DNA of 64,000 nt from assembly GCF_000332315.1 (NCBI RefSeq), contig NZ_KB235939.1, positions 109,136-173,135 of the forward strand, written 5' to 3'. The notes beneath the pieces were generated by a model. The model worked only from the letters and a program-made list of their open reading frames with translations, ran no database searches and had not been told where the DNA came from. A program made the translations under genes and the position numbers. Below, in pieces: positions 46,346 through 55,500 of this stretch (position 1 is the stretch's first letter; every line of letters starts with the position of its first letter). The DNA is from Prochlorothrix hollandica PCC 9006 = CALU 1027. Lineage in GTDB: Bacteria; Cyanobacteriota; Cyanobacteriia; Prochlorotrichales; Prochlorotrichaceae.

Positions 46346-47902
46346 ATGACTGGAAAAATCCTGGAAGCCCCTTTTTCTGCTTCCCAACCCCCTTCCAATT
46401 CCCAGGCCCACCCCTCCGATCCCCGGAACAACCTACCAAAACCCCCCTCTAGTTTTGAACGCTACAACTATTTGAACCCGCCCCGCTATTGGGCCTATTT
46501 GGGATTTGTCGCTTCCTGTCTCGTTTTGGTTTCCAGTTCCTGGTTCCTCTGGCGCACCCATTTCTGGATCTATGGCATCTATATTGTCCTAACGTCCGCT
46601 TGGACATTTCCCCACTTTTTGTTTGTTATTTTCAGTAAAAATTTTAATCCGGCTCACCACATTGCCATGGTTCAGCAGACCCTAGAAAAGGGTCATTATC
46701 CTGGGGTGGATGTGTTTATTCCCACCTGTGGTGAGAACATTGAGATCATTGAAAACACCCTGTACCATGCCTCAAAATTGGTCTATGACAATCTAAATAT
46801 TTATATTTTAGATGACGGTGCTAGTACAGAAGTAGAGCGCCTGACCCGGAAATATGCCTTTAACTATGTGTCGCGACCTAACCGGGGCCACATGAAAAAG
46901 GCAGGTAACTTGCTCTATGGCTATCACCGTTCCCAAGGGGACTATATCTTAGTTCTAGATGCTGATTTTGCCGTGGCTCCCTTAGGTCTCCAGCATTTGG
47001 TTCCGTGGATGGAACAAAACCCCAAAACTGCCATTGTTCAAACCCCCCAATACTTCAGCACCGATGCTAGTTTGGCTTGGTCTGCCCGGGGCGCTGCCTA
47101 CTGTCAGGAAGTGTTTTACCGCGTTATCCAACCTGCCCGCGATTATCTAGGTCAGTCGGCCATTTGTGTGGGCACCAATGCCCTGTATCGACGGCAAGCC
47201 TTGGCTGAAATCGGAGGCTTTTACCAAGTGGAGGCTTCAGAAGATGTCCACAATGGTGTGGCTCTGATTAGCAAAGGCTGGAACATTAAATACTTGCCCA
47301 TTTTAATTGCACGAGGTCTTTGTCCTGATACGGCCCAAGGGTTGTTCAAGCAGCATTACCGCTGGTGTAGTGGCAGTATGCGCCTAATCACCTCCAGTTT
47401 TTTCTGGAACAGTTCCATGGCGGTGTGGCAGAAACTGATTTACCTCTGTGGAGCTTGTTACTATCCCGCCACGGGCTTAAGTGTACCGGCTGCATTGTTG
47501 CAGTTGGGTGTGATGTTACTGTGGCTACAGGATGATGTGAAATGGTATGTGGCTTTCCTGTTTCTACCCAAAGTTCTCTTTGTTTATTTGATCATGCCCC
47601 TGTGGAATCAGTCTAACTGGGGTTTACATAGTATTAAGTCTGCCATTACCTTTGCTTGGGCCTATTTAATTGCCCTGGGGGATTTAGCGACTCAAAAAAC
47701 GGAAGGTTGGATTGCTACGGGTGCTTCCAAAACCTCAGCACGTTATCAGCTTTTCCGTCAACTGTTGAGCGTCTATTGTGTTTGCAATCTCTTGCTCTTG
47801 GTACCCACTTTTAATGAAGAGTGGTATAACTTTCTACCCATTGCGGCTAGCCATGGTTTCTCCCTTTATCTCAGTTGGGATTTACTGAACCACGATCGCT
47901 AA
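46346..47902 (+). CDS. Cellulose-synthase-like glycosyltransferase (GT2)
   Basis: The 518-residue membrane enzyme is a processive GT2 synthase. Two membrane helices lie near the start and about four near the end. Catalytic residues are ILDDGAS near 155, LDADF near 204, ASEDVHNG near 298 and QHYRWCSG near 335, the D,D,D,QxxRW set of cellulose and related beta-glucan synthases. It has no PilZ domain, so unlike BcsA it is not directly regulated by cyclic di-GMP. I prefer ATG 46346 to the GTG at 46334. The product polymer is unknown; no other bcs genes are seen. Confidence 0.92.
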   Translation: MTGKILEAPFSASQPPSNSQAHPSDPRNNLPKPPSSFERYNYLNPPRYWAYLGFVASCLVLVSSSWFLWRTHFWIYGIYIVLTSAWTFPHFLFVIFSKNFNPAHHIAMVQQTLEKGHYPGVDVFIPTCGENIEIIENTLYHASKLVYDNLNIYILDDGASTEVERLTRKYAFNYVSRPNRGHMKKAGNLLYGYHRSQGDYILVLDADFAVAPLGLQHLVPWMEQNPKTAIVQTPQYFSTDASLAWSARGAAYCQEVFYRVIQPARDYLGQSAICVGTNALYRRQALAEIGGFYQVEASEDVHNGVALISKGWNIKYLPILIARGLCPDTAQGLFKQHYRWCSGSMRLITSSFFWNSSMAVWQKLIYLCGACYYPATGLSVPAALLQLGVMLLWLQDDVKWYVAFLFLPKVLFVYLIMPLWNQSNWGLHSIKSAITFAWAYLIALGDLATQKTEGWIATGASKTSARYQLFRQLLSVYCVCNLLLLVPTFNEEWYNFLPIAASHGFSLYLSWDLLNHDR

Positions 47903-47926
47903 CTCCCAGAAACGCTTTCGATACCA

Positions 47927-48029
47927 TACAGCAGTCCGAAATGGGTCGTTTGGTCTGCGCTCGGAGGGCGCACACCACAGAAAGGGTTTCAGCCATCGAG
48001 ATTCTTATAACTGATTTAGGGTTGCTGTA
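47927..48029 (+). mobile_element. MITE-like element, family C (copy 3)
   Basis: TACAGCAGTCCGAAATGGGT opens the element and CTGATTTAGGGTTGCTGTA closes it, 103 bp in all. The core palindrome GCGCTCGGAGGGCGCACACC and GGGTTTCAGCCATCGAGAT are conserved. It lies directly after the glycosyltransferase gene. Confidence 0.86.
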
Positions 48030-48127
48030 TTGTATTTTTCATCTCCAAGAGAGTCGTAGGGAACTGATTTTCCATCACTAAAACAGCACGGCAACTAGGA
48101 GAAATCGAACCCCAGGGATTGCAACCG

Positions 48128-48299
48128 GGCGCATCTTGTCATTGGGGGGGCGGGATCGGATTGAAATCAGGGGAGGTCAATGCCCCCATTTTGGGTACGG
48201 GCGAAGCATGGGCGCAGGTATTCTCTGGGTGATCGTCCCAAATTTTGCCGCCCATGCTTCGCCCCTACGATGCACCCCCCCAACCCTGACATGCGCCCA
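48128..48299. repeat. 172-bp repeat, family D (copy 1), with internal palindrome
   Basis: This copy matches 50480-50651 with few changes. Inside, GGGCGAAGCATGGGCG and CGCCCATGCTTCGCCC form a 16-bp perfect inverted repeat. It lies just upstream of trmO. The frame at 48180-48389 is built on this repeat and is not called. Confidence 0.88.
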
Positions 48300-48381
48300 T
48301 TGCAACTCTTAGGGAGCCAAAATCAGATCGATCGCCCCCTGGACGATCGCCCCTTGATCCACCATCGCCGCCAAAGCTTCC

Positions 48382-48963
48382 ATGCCTAAACTACCCCCCA
48401 AAGACTACATCGACAGCGTAGAGTTTCCCCAGGCTCTCACCCTTCAGCCCATTGGCATCATCCATTCCCCCTACAAAGAACGCCACGGTACCCCTCGCCA
48501 ATCCCACCTACGATCGGCCCCCGCCAGCTATACCCCCGCCATCGCCCAAGTGGAACTCTTTCCCCAGCGGGTGCCCCCCATTGCCCTCCAGGATCTCAAC
48601 GGCTTCGATCGCATTTGGCTGATCACCTGGCTCCACCTCAATCACCACTGGAACCCCACCGTCAAACTGCCCCGAGGGAACCTCAAGGTTACCCATGGCA
48701 CCCTGGCCACCCGTGCCCCTCACCGCCCCAACCCCATCGGTCTCAGTGCCACCCGTCTCCTCGGGGTGGAAGGGCTAACCCTGACGGTGGAAGGCATTGA
48801 TCTATTGGATCAAACCCCAGTGCTAGATCTCAAACCCTACGTCACCTATTGCGATGCCTTTCCCCAGGCCCGCTGTGGCTATGTGGACACCATGGAAGAC
48901 CACCAAAGCCACGAGACCGATGTCTTTGGGGAACAACGCCCCCCCCTGGACCCTCCAGCCTAA
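48382..48963 (+). CDS. trmO: tRNA (N6-threonylcarbamoyladenosine-37) methyltransferase TrmO
   Basis: TrmO methylates t6A37 of tRNA to m6t6A37 using S-adenosylmethionine. The 193-residue protein has the family pattern PIGIIHSPYKER near the start, then LNGFDRIWLITWLH, THGTLATRAPHRPNPIGLSATRLL near residues 94-118, and DLKPYVTYCDAFP. The catalytic RxPxRPNPIG-like segment is intact. Length is near the short end of the family. The next gene on the opposite strand is tRNA-Arg, whose role here is coincidental. Confidence 0.93.
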   Translation: MPKLPPKDYIDSVEFPQALTLQPIGIIHSPYKERHGTPRQSHLRSAPASYTPAIAQVELFPQRVPPIALQDLNGFDRIWLITWLHLNHHWNPTVKLPRGNLKVTHGTLATRAPHRPNPIGLSATRLLGVEGLTLTVEGIDLLDQTPVLDLKPYVTYCDAFPQARCGYVDTMEDHQSHETDVFGEQRPPLDPPA

Positions 48964-49056
48964 AGGCAGCATCCCCCCCACCCCCCAAGGAGGGCAGAGG
49001 GGAGGTGAAGTCCCCCATGGAGGCTGATCTTGGGCCGGTGATCAGCCAAAATTGAA

Positions 49057-49129
49057 CGCCCCAGGTTGGATTTGAACCAACGACCGATCGCTTAGAAGGC
49101 GATTGCTCTATCCCCTGAGCTACTGGAGC
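49057..49129 (-). tRNA. tRNA-Arg (anticodon UCU)
   Basis: Read on the minus strand, the 73-nt cloverleaf has acceptor GCTCCAG paired with CTGGGGC, D arm GCTC/GAGC, anticodon loop CTTCTAA within ATCGC/GCGAT, and T arm GTTGG-TTCAAAT-CCAAC. CCA is not encoded. The 640 bp to its right (49140-49777) hold no gene that I can see. Confidence 0.96.
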
Positions 49130-49777
49130 TAGCATTGCATCCTGCAACGTACTACATTACTTCTATAATAACAAATCCCCATGGGCCAGGAATCTTCTAT
49201 CTTTCAACAAAGCATTACACTAGATCAGGCTTTGCCTTGACCTTAGTCTCCGGGAAACACTCAAGACTGATCCTTGCCAACCACCCCTAGAGTAAGTTAA
49301 AGATTTCTTAGCAAACGCCTACTCCACACCCCTCCAGAAGAGTCGGCGACCCTCTGTCGCTAACCGAGCCTTCCAGGGTCTTCCCTCCGATCCGTCCCCC
49401 AAACCCAGCTTCGCCCCCGCAGCGGGGATGCTCCTCGTCTCCCCCTGGATCGAGCGGCGATCGATTCGGTAGGCGATCGATTCGGTAACGGATGTTCTTC
49501 CGCCATCATTCCCCTAATCTAGACGGATAATCGGGTTGAGAGTCCTCAGATCCTAGGGAAACCCCCCAGCGATCGTCATCATCCCTGAAGGCTAAACCTC
49601 ACCTAAACTCCAGTGCCTTGAACCTGTGGGTCTATCCTGCAAATCATGCTGGGGGTTGGGGGTTCTTCAGGATTGCTCATGTAACCTAGGGTTCCATGCC
49701 TTCACTAAAATCCTGCAAGCCTGCACCAGCTTAGGGTGGTCGCTTAGCGTCTAACATCATCGTCAACCGGCAATGCC

Positions 49778-50446
49778 ATGTTTATCCTCAAACGACAGGA
49801 TGTTGAAATTTCAAATATTCAACACCCAAAGCGAGATCAAAAGATTCCGATCTTGAGTTATCAAGGGCAAACGTTCCGGCTGGTTAGTGTTTTCAGTGCA
49901 GCACAGGCTGATGAGGCGAGATCCTATTGGCGTGATCTCACGGACAATCAGGGTAAAGCCTGTGTGCTGCTGGAAGAGCCGGAGCGCTTCAGTATCTGGG
50001 GTAAGGTTGTCCTTGAAAACTTGCACGACGAGGGTGCTGACGGCGGCACCAAAGGTCTGTTCTTTATCCAGGCGGTGTTACTGCTGCTCCAAACCATCTA
50101 TTTCGACGTGGAGGATTTGCTGGGTAGTCGCCAAGTCAGTGCCTTCGAGAAGGACATCATTGATATTTTTAAACAGTGGCACTTTCCCCAAACTGACTCT
50201 AAAGAAGCGGTTAACCAGTTGCTGACCGTGGATCCCTTGGCAGCGACAACATTGCCGGAGTGGCAGGAACACCATCTCAACACCATGCTGCAAGAATTGC
50301 ATCGCATCGGGAAAGCCTACTTTGGTAACGAAAGTTTTGTAGAGCGGGCCATGGATGCCCTTCAGGATATGTCTGACTCTGAGCGCAGTCAGTTTGTAAC
50401 CTGGCTCAATCAGTCACCGCTAGGTAAGCTCTGGACTCCCCGCTAG
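49778..50446 (+). CDS. Conserved cyanobacterial protein, unknown function
   Basis: The 222-residue product is soluble and begins MFILKRQDVEISNIQHPKRD. Other conserved-looking stretches are YQGQTFRLVSVF, GKACVLLEEPERFSIWGKV and SEFVTWL-like residues near the end. I recall a cyanobacteria-restricted family with this start; I cannot give it a reliable name or role. No catalytic motif is visible. It has about 650 bp of unoccupied DNA upstream, so it probably has its own promoter. Confidence 0.78.
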   Translation: MFILKRQDVEISNIQHPKRDQKIPILSYQGQTFRLVSVFSAAQADEARSYWRDLTDNQGKACVLLEEPERFSIWGKVVLENLHDEGADGGTKGLFFIQAVLLLLQTIYFDVEDLLGSRQVSAFEKDIIDIFKQWHFPQTDSKEAVNQLLTVDPLAATTLPEWQEHHLNTMLQELHRIGKAYFGNESFVERAMDALQDMSDSERSQFVTWLNQSPLGKLWTPR

Positions 50447-50479
50447 GCGCGTGTTAAATCGGTAGACAGCATCAAAGGG

Positions 50480-50651
50480 GGCGCATCTCGTCATTGGGGG
50501 GGCGGGATCGGATTGAAATCAGGGGAGGTCAATGCCCCCATTTTGGGTACGGGCGAAGCATGGGCGCAGGTATTCTCTGGGTGATCGCCCCAAGTTTTGC
50601 CGCCCATACTTCGCCCCTACGATGCACCCCCCCAACCCTGACATGCGCCCC
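50480..50651. repeat. 172-bp repeat, family D (copy 2)
   Basis: This copy is in the same orientation as 48128-48299 and shares the 16-bp inverted repeat, here with one change (CATACTTCGCCC). It lies 34 bp after the stop of the unknown gene. Between it and the next gene (50652-51039) no gene is seen. Confidence 0.88.
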
Positions 50652-51039
50652 ATCAAAGGGAGGATGGGTTCGCGATCCCATGACCCATGGGGGCATTGGG
50701 TTTTGTCCCTCAAGCCAACCGACTCAGGTCTTATCTCCCATAAAACCCACCGCCTTAGATGGTCCCAGACTAGGGTTGTGTCCAGCAGCAGGGAATGTCA
50801 TGCTGGGGGCTGGGTTTGTATGAGCCAAGGCATCAACCTGCTAGGGTGTAGGGGATCTACCACGGACTGATCGATAACAATCATGAATTAGGCGTTTGCC
50901 AAGCCAGAGGTTACCCATCTGCGGGCAGCGGTGAACTGGGCAAAGGGTCTAAGGTGGAATCTACGTCTGATAAGGTTCTACCCAGTTGTTGGGAGAGGTC
51001 TATAGTATTGTCAGATTTCTTGACTATAGCGCTGAAATT

Positions 51040-51978
51040 ATGAATCGATCTGCCAAGACTTCGGAGTCTATTCCGATCCAAACCATCGTCATCATTTCGA
51101 TCACTTGGGCGATAGTCGCCCTGTTCTTTTATATGTTGTTTGGGGTGAGGGCCGAAGGGGAAGCCCGTCCCCTGTGGTACAGCATTTGTACTTATATATT
51201 TGAAAATGTGGGTTATATGGCGGCTTCTTTGCTCTGTTTCCGGAACTGGCAAAGTCGCCAAATGGTGAGTGGCAGACGGGTTTGGCTGCTGCTGGGTTTG
51301 GCGATGTTCTTCTTCTTCGTTGGTAACCTCTTTTTTGGAATCGGGGAATTGGTGTTTCAGTTGGATGCGGATGTTTCCCTTGGGGACATCTTTTACATCC
51401 CCTGCTATGGTTTTTTGGCCTGGGGTATGATCCTGGCGGTGATTCCCCGACGGCTGAACATGGAACTGTGGCAATGGGCAGTGTTGGGGGCCGTGGCCAT
51501 GGTGGGGATTGTGGTGACCTATGGTTTGGTGACCTATGCCGATAACACCGCTGAGTTAATGCTGGCCACTAACCCTGTGGCACTAGATGGAACCGAGTCT
51601 GACATCACGAATGCTCCTGCCTGGGCACTGTCCCTTAATGCGATGCTGTTGCCTTTTGCCAATGTGGTTAGCCAAATCTATATCGTGGGGGATGTGGCTT
51701 TGCTGATTGCAGCATCTACGTTGCTGTTGGCCTTTTGGGGGGGACGTTTTGCCCAATCTTGGCGCATGATTGCAGCGGCCATGTTCTGTTTTTATATTTC
51801 TGATATGTGGTATTACTACGCCGTGAATACCAACCCTGATTACCAAAGTGGAGAGCTGTTGGAGGTGGGCTGGGTGTTTAGTGCGGTGTTGGTGGCCATT
51901 GGTGCGGCTTTGGAATATGACATTTCCACCAAGTCACGGCGGGGTAGCGGGTCTCGGCGACGGGGGGGGGCTAGCTAG
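51040..51978 (+). CDS. Multi-pass membrane protein of unknown function
   Basis: The 312-residue protein has about eight membrane helices spread over the whole length. Stretches include WAIVALFFYMLFG, LLGLAMFFFFVGNLFFGIGELVF, IPCYGFLAWGMILAV and MIAAAMFCFYISDMWYYY. The carboxy end is basic (SRRGSGSRRRGG). I see no catalytic or transporter signature. I chose ATG 51040 because the first 18 residues of the longer frame are not hydrophobic. It may be a conserved cyanobacterial sensor-like domain on its own, but that is a guess. Confidence 0.72.
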   Translation: MNRSAKTSESIPIQTIVIISITWAIVALFFYMLFGVRAEGEARPLWYSICTYIFENVGYMAASLLCFRNWQSRQMVSGRRVWLLLGLAMFFFFVGNLFFGIGELVFQLDADVSLGDIFYIPCYGFLAWGMILAVIPRRLNMELWQWAVLGAVAMVGIVVTYGLVTYADNTAELMLATNPVALDGTESDITNAPAWALSLNAMLLPFANVVSQIYIVGDVALLIAASTLLLAFWGGRFAQSWRMIAAAMFCFYISDMWYYYAVNTNPDYQSGELLEVGWVFSAVLVAIGAALEYDISTKSRRGSGSRRRGGAS

Positions 51979-52007
51979 CTGGGTAGGCTGGGGTCGATCG
52001 CCAGGGT

Positions 52008-52508
52008 CTACAGCCTTCGCAGCATGATATCGCGATCGTTTTTCCGAAAGCCCAAGCGTTCATAAAGAGCTTGGGCTTTTATATTTTCGGGTCGGGCTTC
52101 CAAAAAGAGTAGGTGGATCCCTTGATCACAACAGGTTTGGATCACAAATTCCAGAGCTTGGGTGCCGAGACCTTGGCCCCGGTGGGCGGGGGGCAGGTAT
52201 AACTCATCTAACAAGGCTGTGCGGCCTTGGAACTCCAGACTGTAGCCATAGGTTAAAACCAGGTAACCCACGGGCTGGGCCTGGGGCTGGGCCGGGGAAC
52301 TGGGAACCGGCGGGGAGCCATCCCAAGCTGGAGCCAGGGGTTCAATCACATACACCTGTCCGTAACTGGGGGTTGCCAGTAAGGTTTCCAGGGCTGTGAT
52401 CACGCCAGCGTCGAGGGATAGTCCTTCATGGCTATAAAAATCCACCATGGCACGGTGGAGACGGGGCAAATCGGCGGGAGTTGCCGGGGAAAAGCAAGCC
52501 GGGATCAT
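52008..52508 (-). CDS. GNAT-family N-acetyltransferase
   Basis: The 166-residue protein has the acetyl-CoA pyrophosphate loop PAHRGQGLGTQAL near residue 112 and the later LEARPENIKAQALYERLGF motif typical of GNAT proteins. A proline-rich insert (PPVPSSPAQPQAQ, about 70-82) breaks the amino half. The substrate cannot be read from sequence. It ends 30 bp from the preceding membrane-protein gene in convergent orientation and starts 14 bp after the giant TpsA gene on the same strand, so it may share its transcript. Confidence 0.88.
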   Translation of the reverse strand: MIPACFSPATPADLPRLHRAMVDFYSHEGLSLDAGVITALETLLATPSYGQVYVIEPLAPAWDGSPPVPSSPAQPQAQPVGYLVLTYGYSLEFQGRTALLDELYLPPAHRGQGLGTQALEFVIQTCCDQGIHLLFLEARPENIKAQALYERLGFRKNDRDIMLRRL

Positions 52509-52521
52509 AAGGGTGGGGGTT

Positions 52522-55500
52522 CTAAACAGTAGCTGATCCTAACTTGATTTGGATGCCGTTCCCAAGGCGCAGAACTTTGTTGACCTCTAGATCCATTTCA
52601 GGCACCTCAAGGAAGGGGATCCCGGAAAATTCAATGCCCCCCGCTAGGCTGAAGGTGCCCAGGCGGATCTCGGTTATTTTCCCAGCTTCAATGGCAACTA
52701 AGGCTCCATTGATCACCAGTCCGAGGGAGATATTGACCTCAAAGGTGCCCACGGGGGTTTCCTGGAATTTGAGGTGAATGGATGGGGCTTGTTCTGCGAG
52801 GACTTCATGGTTGACCAAGGGAATCATCACAGAGCCATCGCTTTGGATATGGGCTAACAGATCCCGGTATTCCATTAGCTCAAAGGATTTACTCCAGGCG
52901 GTGCCTAGAATACCTGAGGCAATATCCACTTCCGAGAGAATTTCACCGATTTTCTCGATCGCCACCGCATAAATAGCATCCACCGCACCATCGGGAATGC
53001 CTGCGGCGGCGGCAGCTTCTTCAATTTTGGCCTTCACAGCAGCGATGGCATCGGGGTTAACCTTGGGGGCTTCAGCGGTGTTATCGGCCACGATCGCCCC
53101 CAAGCCACCCGCGTCCTGATCCGCAGCCTCGGCAGCGGCTGAGTCTTCCTCGTCTTCAACTTCCGCTTCACCCAGGCCAAACACCTCAGCTAAGGCGGGT
53201 AACTCGGACGGGTCGTCGGGTTCTCCAGCCGCATCCCAAGCCTCTTTTTCCCCTAAGGCCAAGGCACCTTCAGTGAGACTGGCTCCTCCCTCTTTGTTAA
53301 TGCTGAGATCAAAGTGGGGTTCAAATTCTGGCTCTAGGGCCACTCCCATCTGGGCCAATTGTTGCTGGGCTTGGCTGGCGGTGACAGCAGCGGCGGCAGC
53401 GGCGAGGGGGAATCCAGGACTTCCGGCTGCTCCAGCTCCCCCGGCTCCCCCGGCTCCAGATGCCCCCGCTAGGTTTTGAAGACTGCTGATCAGGTTTTGG
53501 GCGGCGGTACGGGTGGCTTGGGCAGCGCTGGCGGCGGTGCCCGTGGCGACAGCGGCGGCGGCTCCCCCTAGGGCAGCGAGACCGGCTAGGGCAGCGGCGA
53601 TCGCCAGCCCAGACCCAGAGCCAGATCCCTCCCCGGCGGCGGTGTCTCCCCCCAAGCCACTGGCTGAGGCTACGGCATTGGGATCAGGGGCAGCGTCAGC
53701 ACCCGATCCGTCGCTACCACTGGCGGCGGTGGGGTCAGGAACCTTAGCCTTTCCGTCGCTACCGTTGGCAGCGGTGGGGTCGGGAACCTTAGCCTCTCCG
53801 TCACTACCGTTGGCGGTGGTGGGGTCGGGACCACTGGCAGCAGATCCCGCAGATCCGCCGTTGCCCCCAGAATTGCTAGCCGTTGCCATCCCAGACCCTG
53901 ATCCTGGAGTCCCCGCCCCTGCTCCGGTGGCCGATCCTGCCCCAGCACTGGCTGCCGCTCCCGCTTGACTGCCTTGGGCCGTGGTGGGATCTGGCACGTT
54001 GGGGGATGCAGTGCCATTGGAGCCAGCCGGAGGAGTGGCATTCGTCCCATCGGAGTTTGCTGAGGTGGCGGTGGGCACCGTCGAACCCTGACCCACGGGG
54101 TCGCTAGTCTCAGGCGAAGCCAGAACCGGGTCTTCCGGCATTGACGCTACCGTTAGACTTTGAGCGCTGAGGTTACCCGTACTAATGGCTGCTTCATTAA
54201 TGGCCACTTCCCCTGGGGTCACGACTGGAACCGCAAAGGGATTGGCGGATAGATCCAACAGGCTGGCAAAGAGAACCCCATCAACTCCCGGCACAATGCT
54301 TTCCAGGTTGGCGTTATCGGTATATCCCCCAAAAAGCTGATCCATGCCGGCTCCCCCATCCAGTAATCCCTGCAAGCTGCCGTTAGCCAAGATAAAAACA
54401 TCATTTCCCAGGCCACCGGTTAGGGTCTCCACCCGCGCAAAGCCTTGGATACGATCGCGCAGAACCCCGGCATCGGCACCGGTAATAACGAAGGTCACCC
54501 CACTGTCGTCGGATATCAGGGTATCAAAACCACCTGCCCCATCAATCAAGCCCGCTAAACTGCCAGTACTGGCAATCAAGAAGGTATCGGTTTGGCTATT
54601 GCCCGTTAGGTTCTCAATATTGCTAAATCCGCCCAATACCCCCGTCACAGTACCCCCATTAGGAACCAGGACTATAAACTGGTTAGCCACAGTATCGCCC
54701 ACCATCAGATCATTGCCGCCGCCCCCGTCGAGGGTACCGGTGAGGGTAGTGGCACTGAGGAGGAAGGTGTCATCGCCAGCCCCTCCCTGGATATTTTCGA
54801 TGTTTTGCCAGCCAGCGACTTTTCCGCCATAGGTTCCGCCATCGGTGCCGGAAATATCAATGAATGCGCCGCTATCATCGGCAATGAGCAGGTCACTGCC
54901 CCCAGCCCCATCGATCGTGCCTTGGATGCTGCCAGCGGCGGTGAATTGGAAAATATCCCCTTGGGCGTTGCCCGTTAGGTTTTCCAGGTTTTGGAAGCCG
55001 TTGGCCACGCCGGTGAGGGTGCCGCTGTTGGTGCCGGTGATGCCAAAGGTGGTGGCCTGGTTGGGGGTGGTGAGGCTGTCGATGCCTGCGCCACCGTCGA
55101 TCGCGCCGCTTAAGGTGCCCCCGTTTAAGGTAAAGCTATCGTTCGCTGTGCCCCCGGTGAGGTTCTGAATACTTGTAAAACCGCCGGTTATGCCGGTCGC
55201 TGTGCCGCTATCGGTGCCGGTGACCACAAAATTGGTGGCTAGATTGCCAGCGGCGAGGGTGTTGCTGCCAGTGCCCCCGGCGATCGCCCCCGTCAGGGTG
55301 CCCCCGGCTAAGACAAACTCATCATCACCCGCATCACCGGCGATCGTCTCCACACTGGTAAAGGTCATCGATCCCACCGTGATTTGATCGGCTCCGGTGA
55401 GTTGGAAGCTGTCGTTGCCGATCGTTCCCTGGAGACTATCCCCCAAACTGCCACCCAAAAGGCTCGTAAAACCCTGAAAGCGGATGCCATTAATGGTGCC

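Noticed and set aside
48180-50870. Frames at 48180-48389 and 50532-50870
   Set aside because: Both begin inside the family D repeat and share the same repeat-derived peptide.
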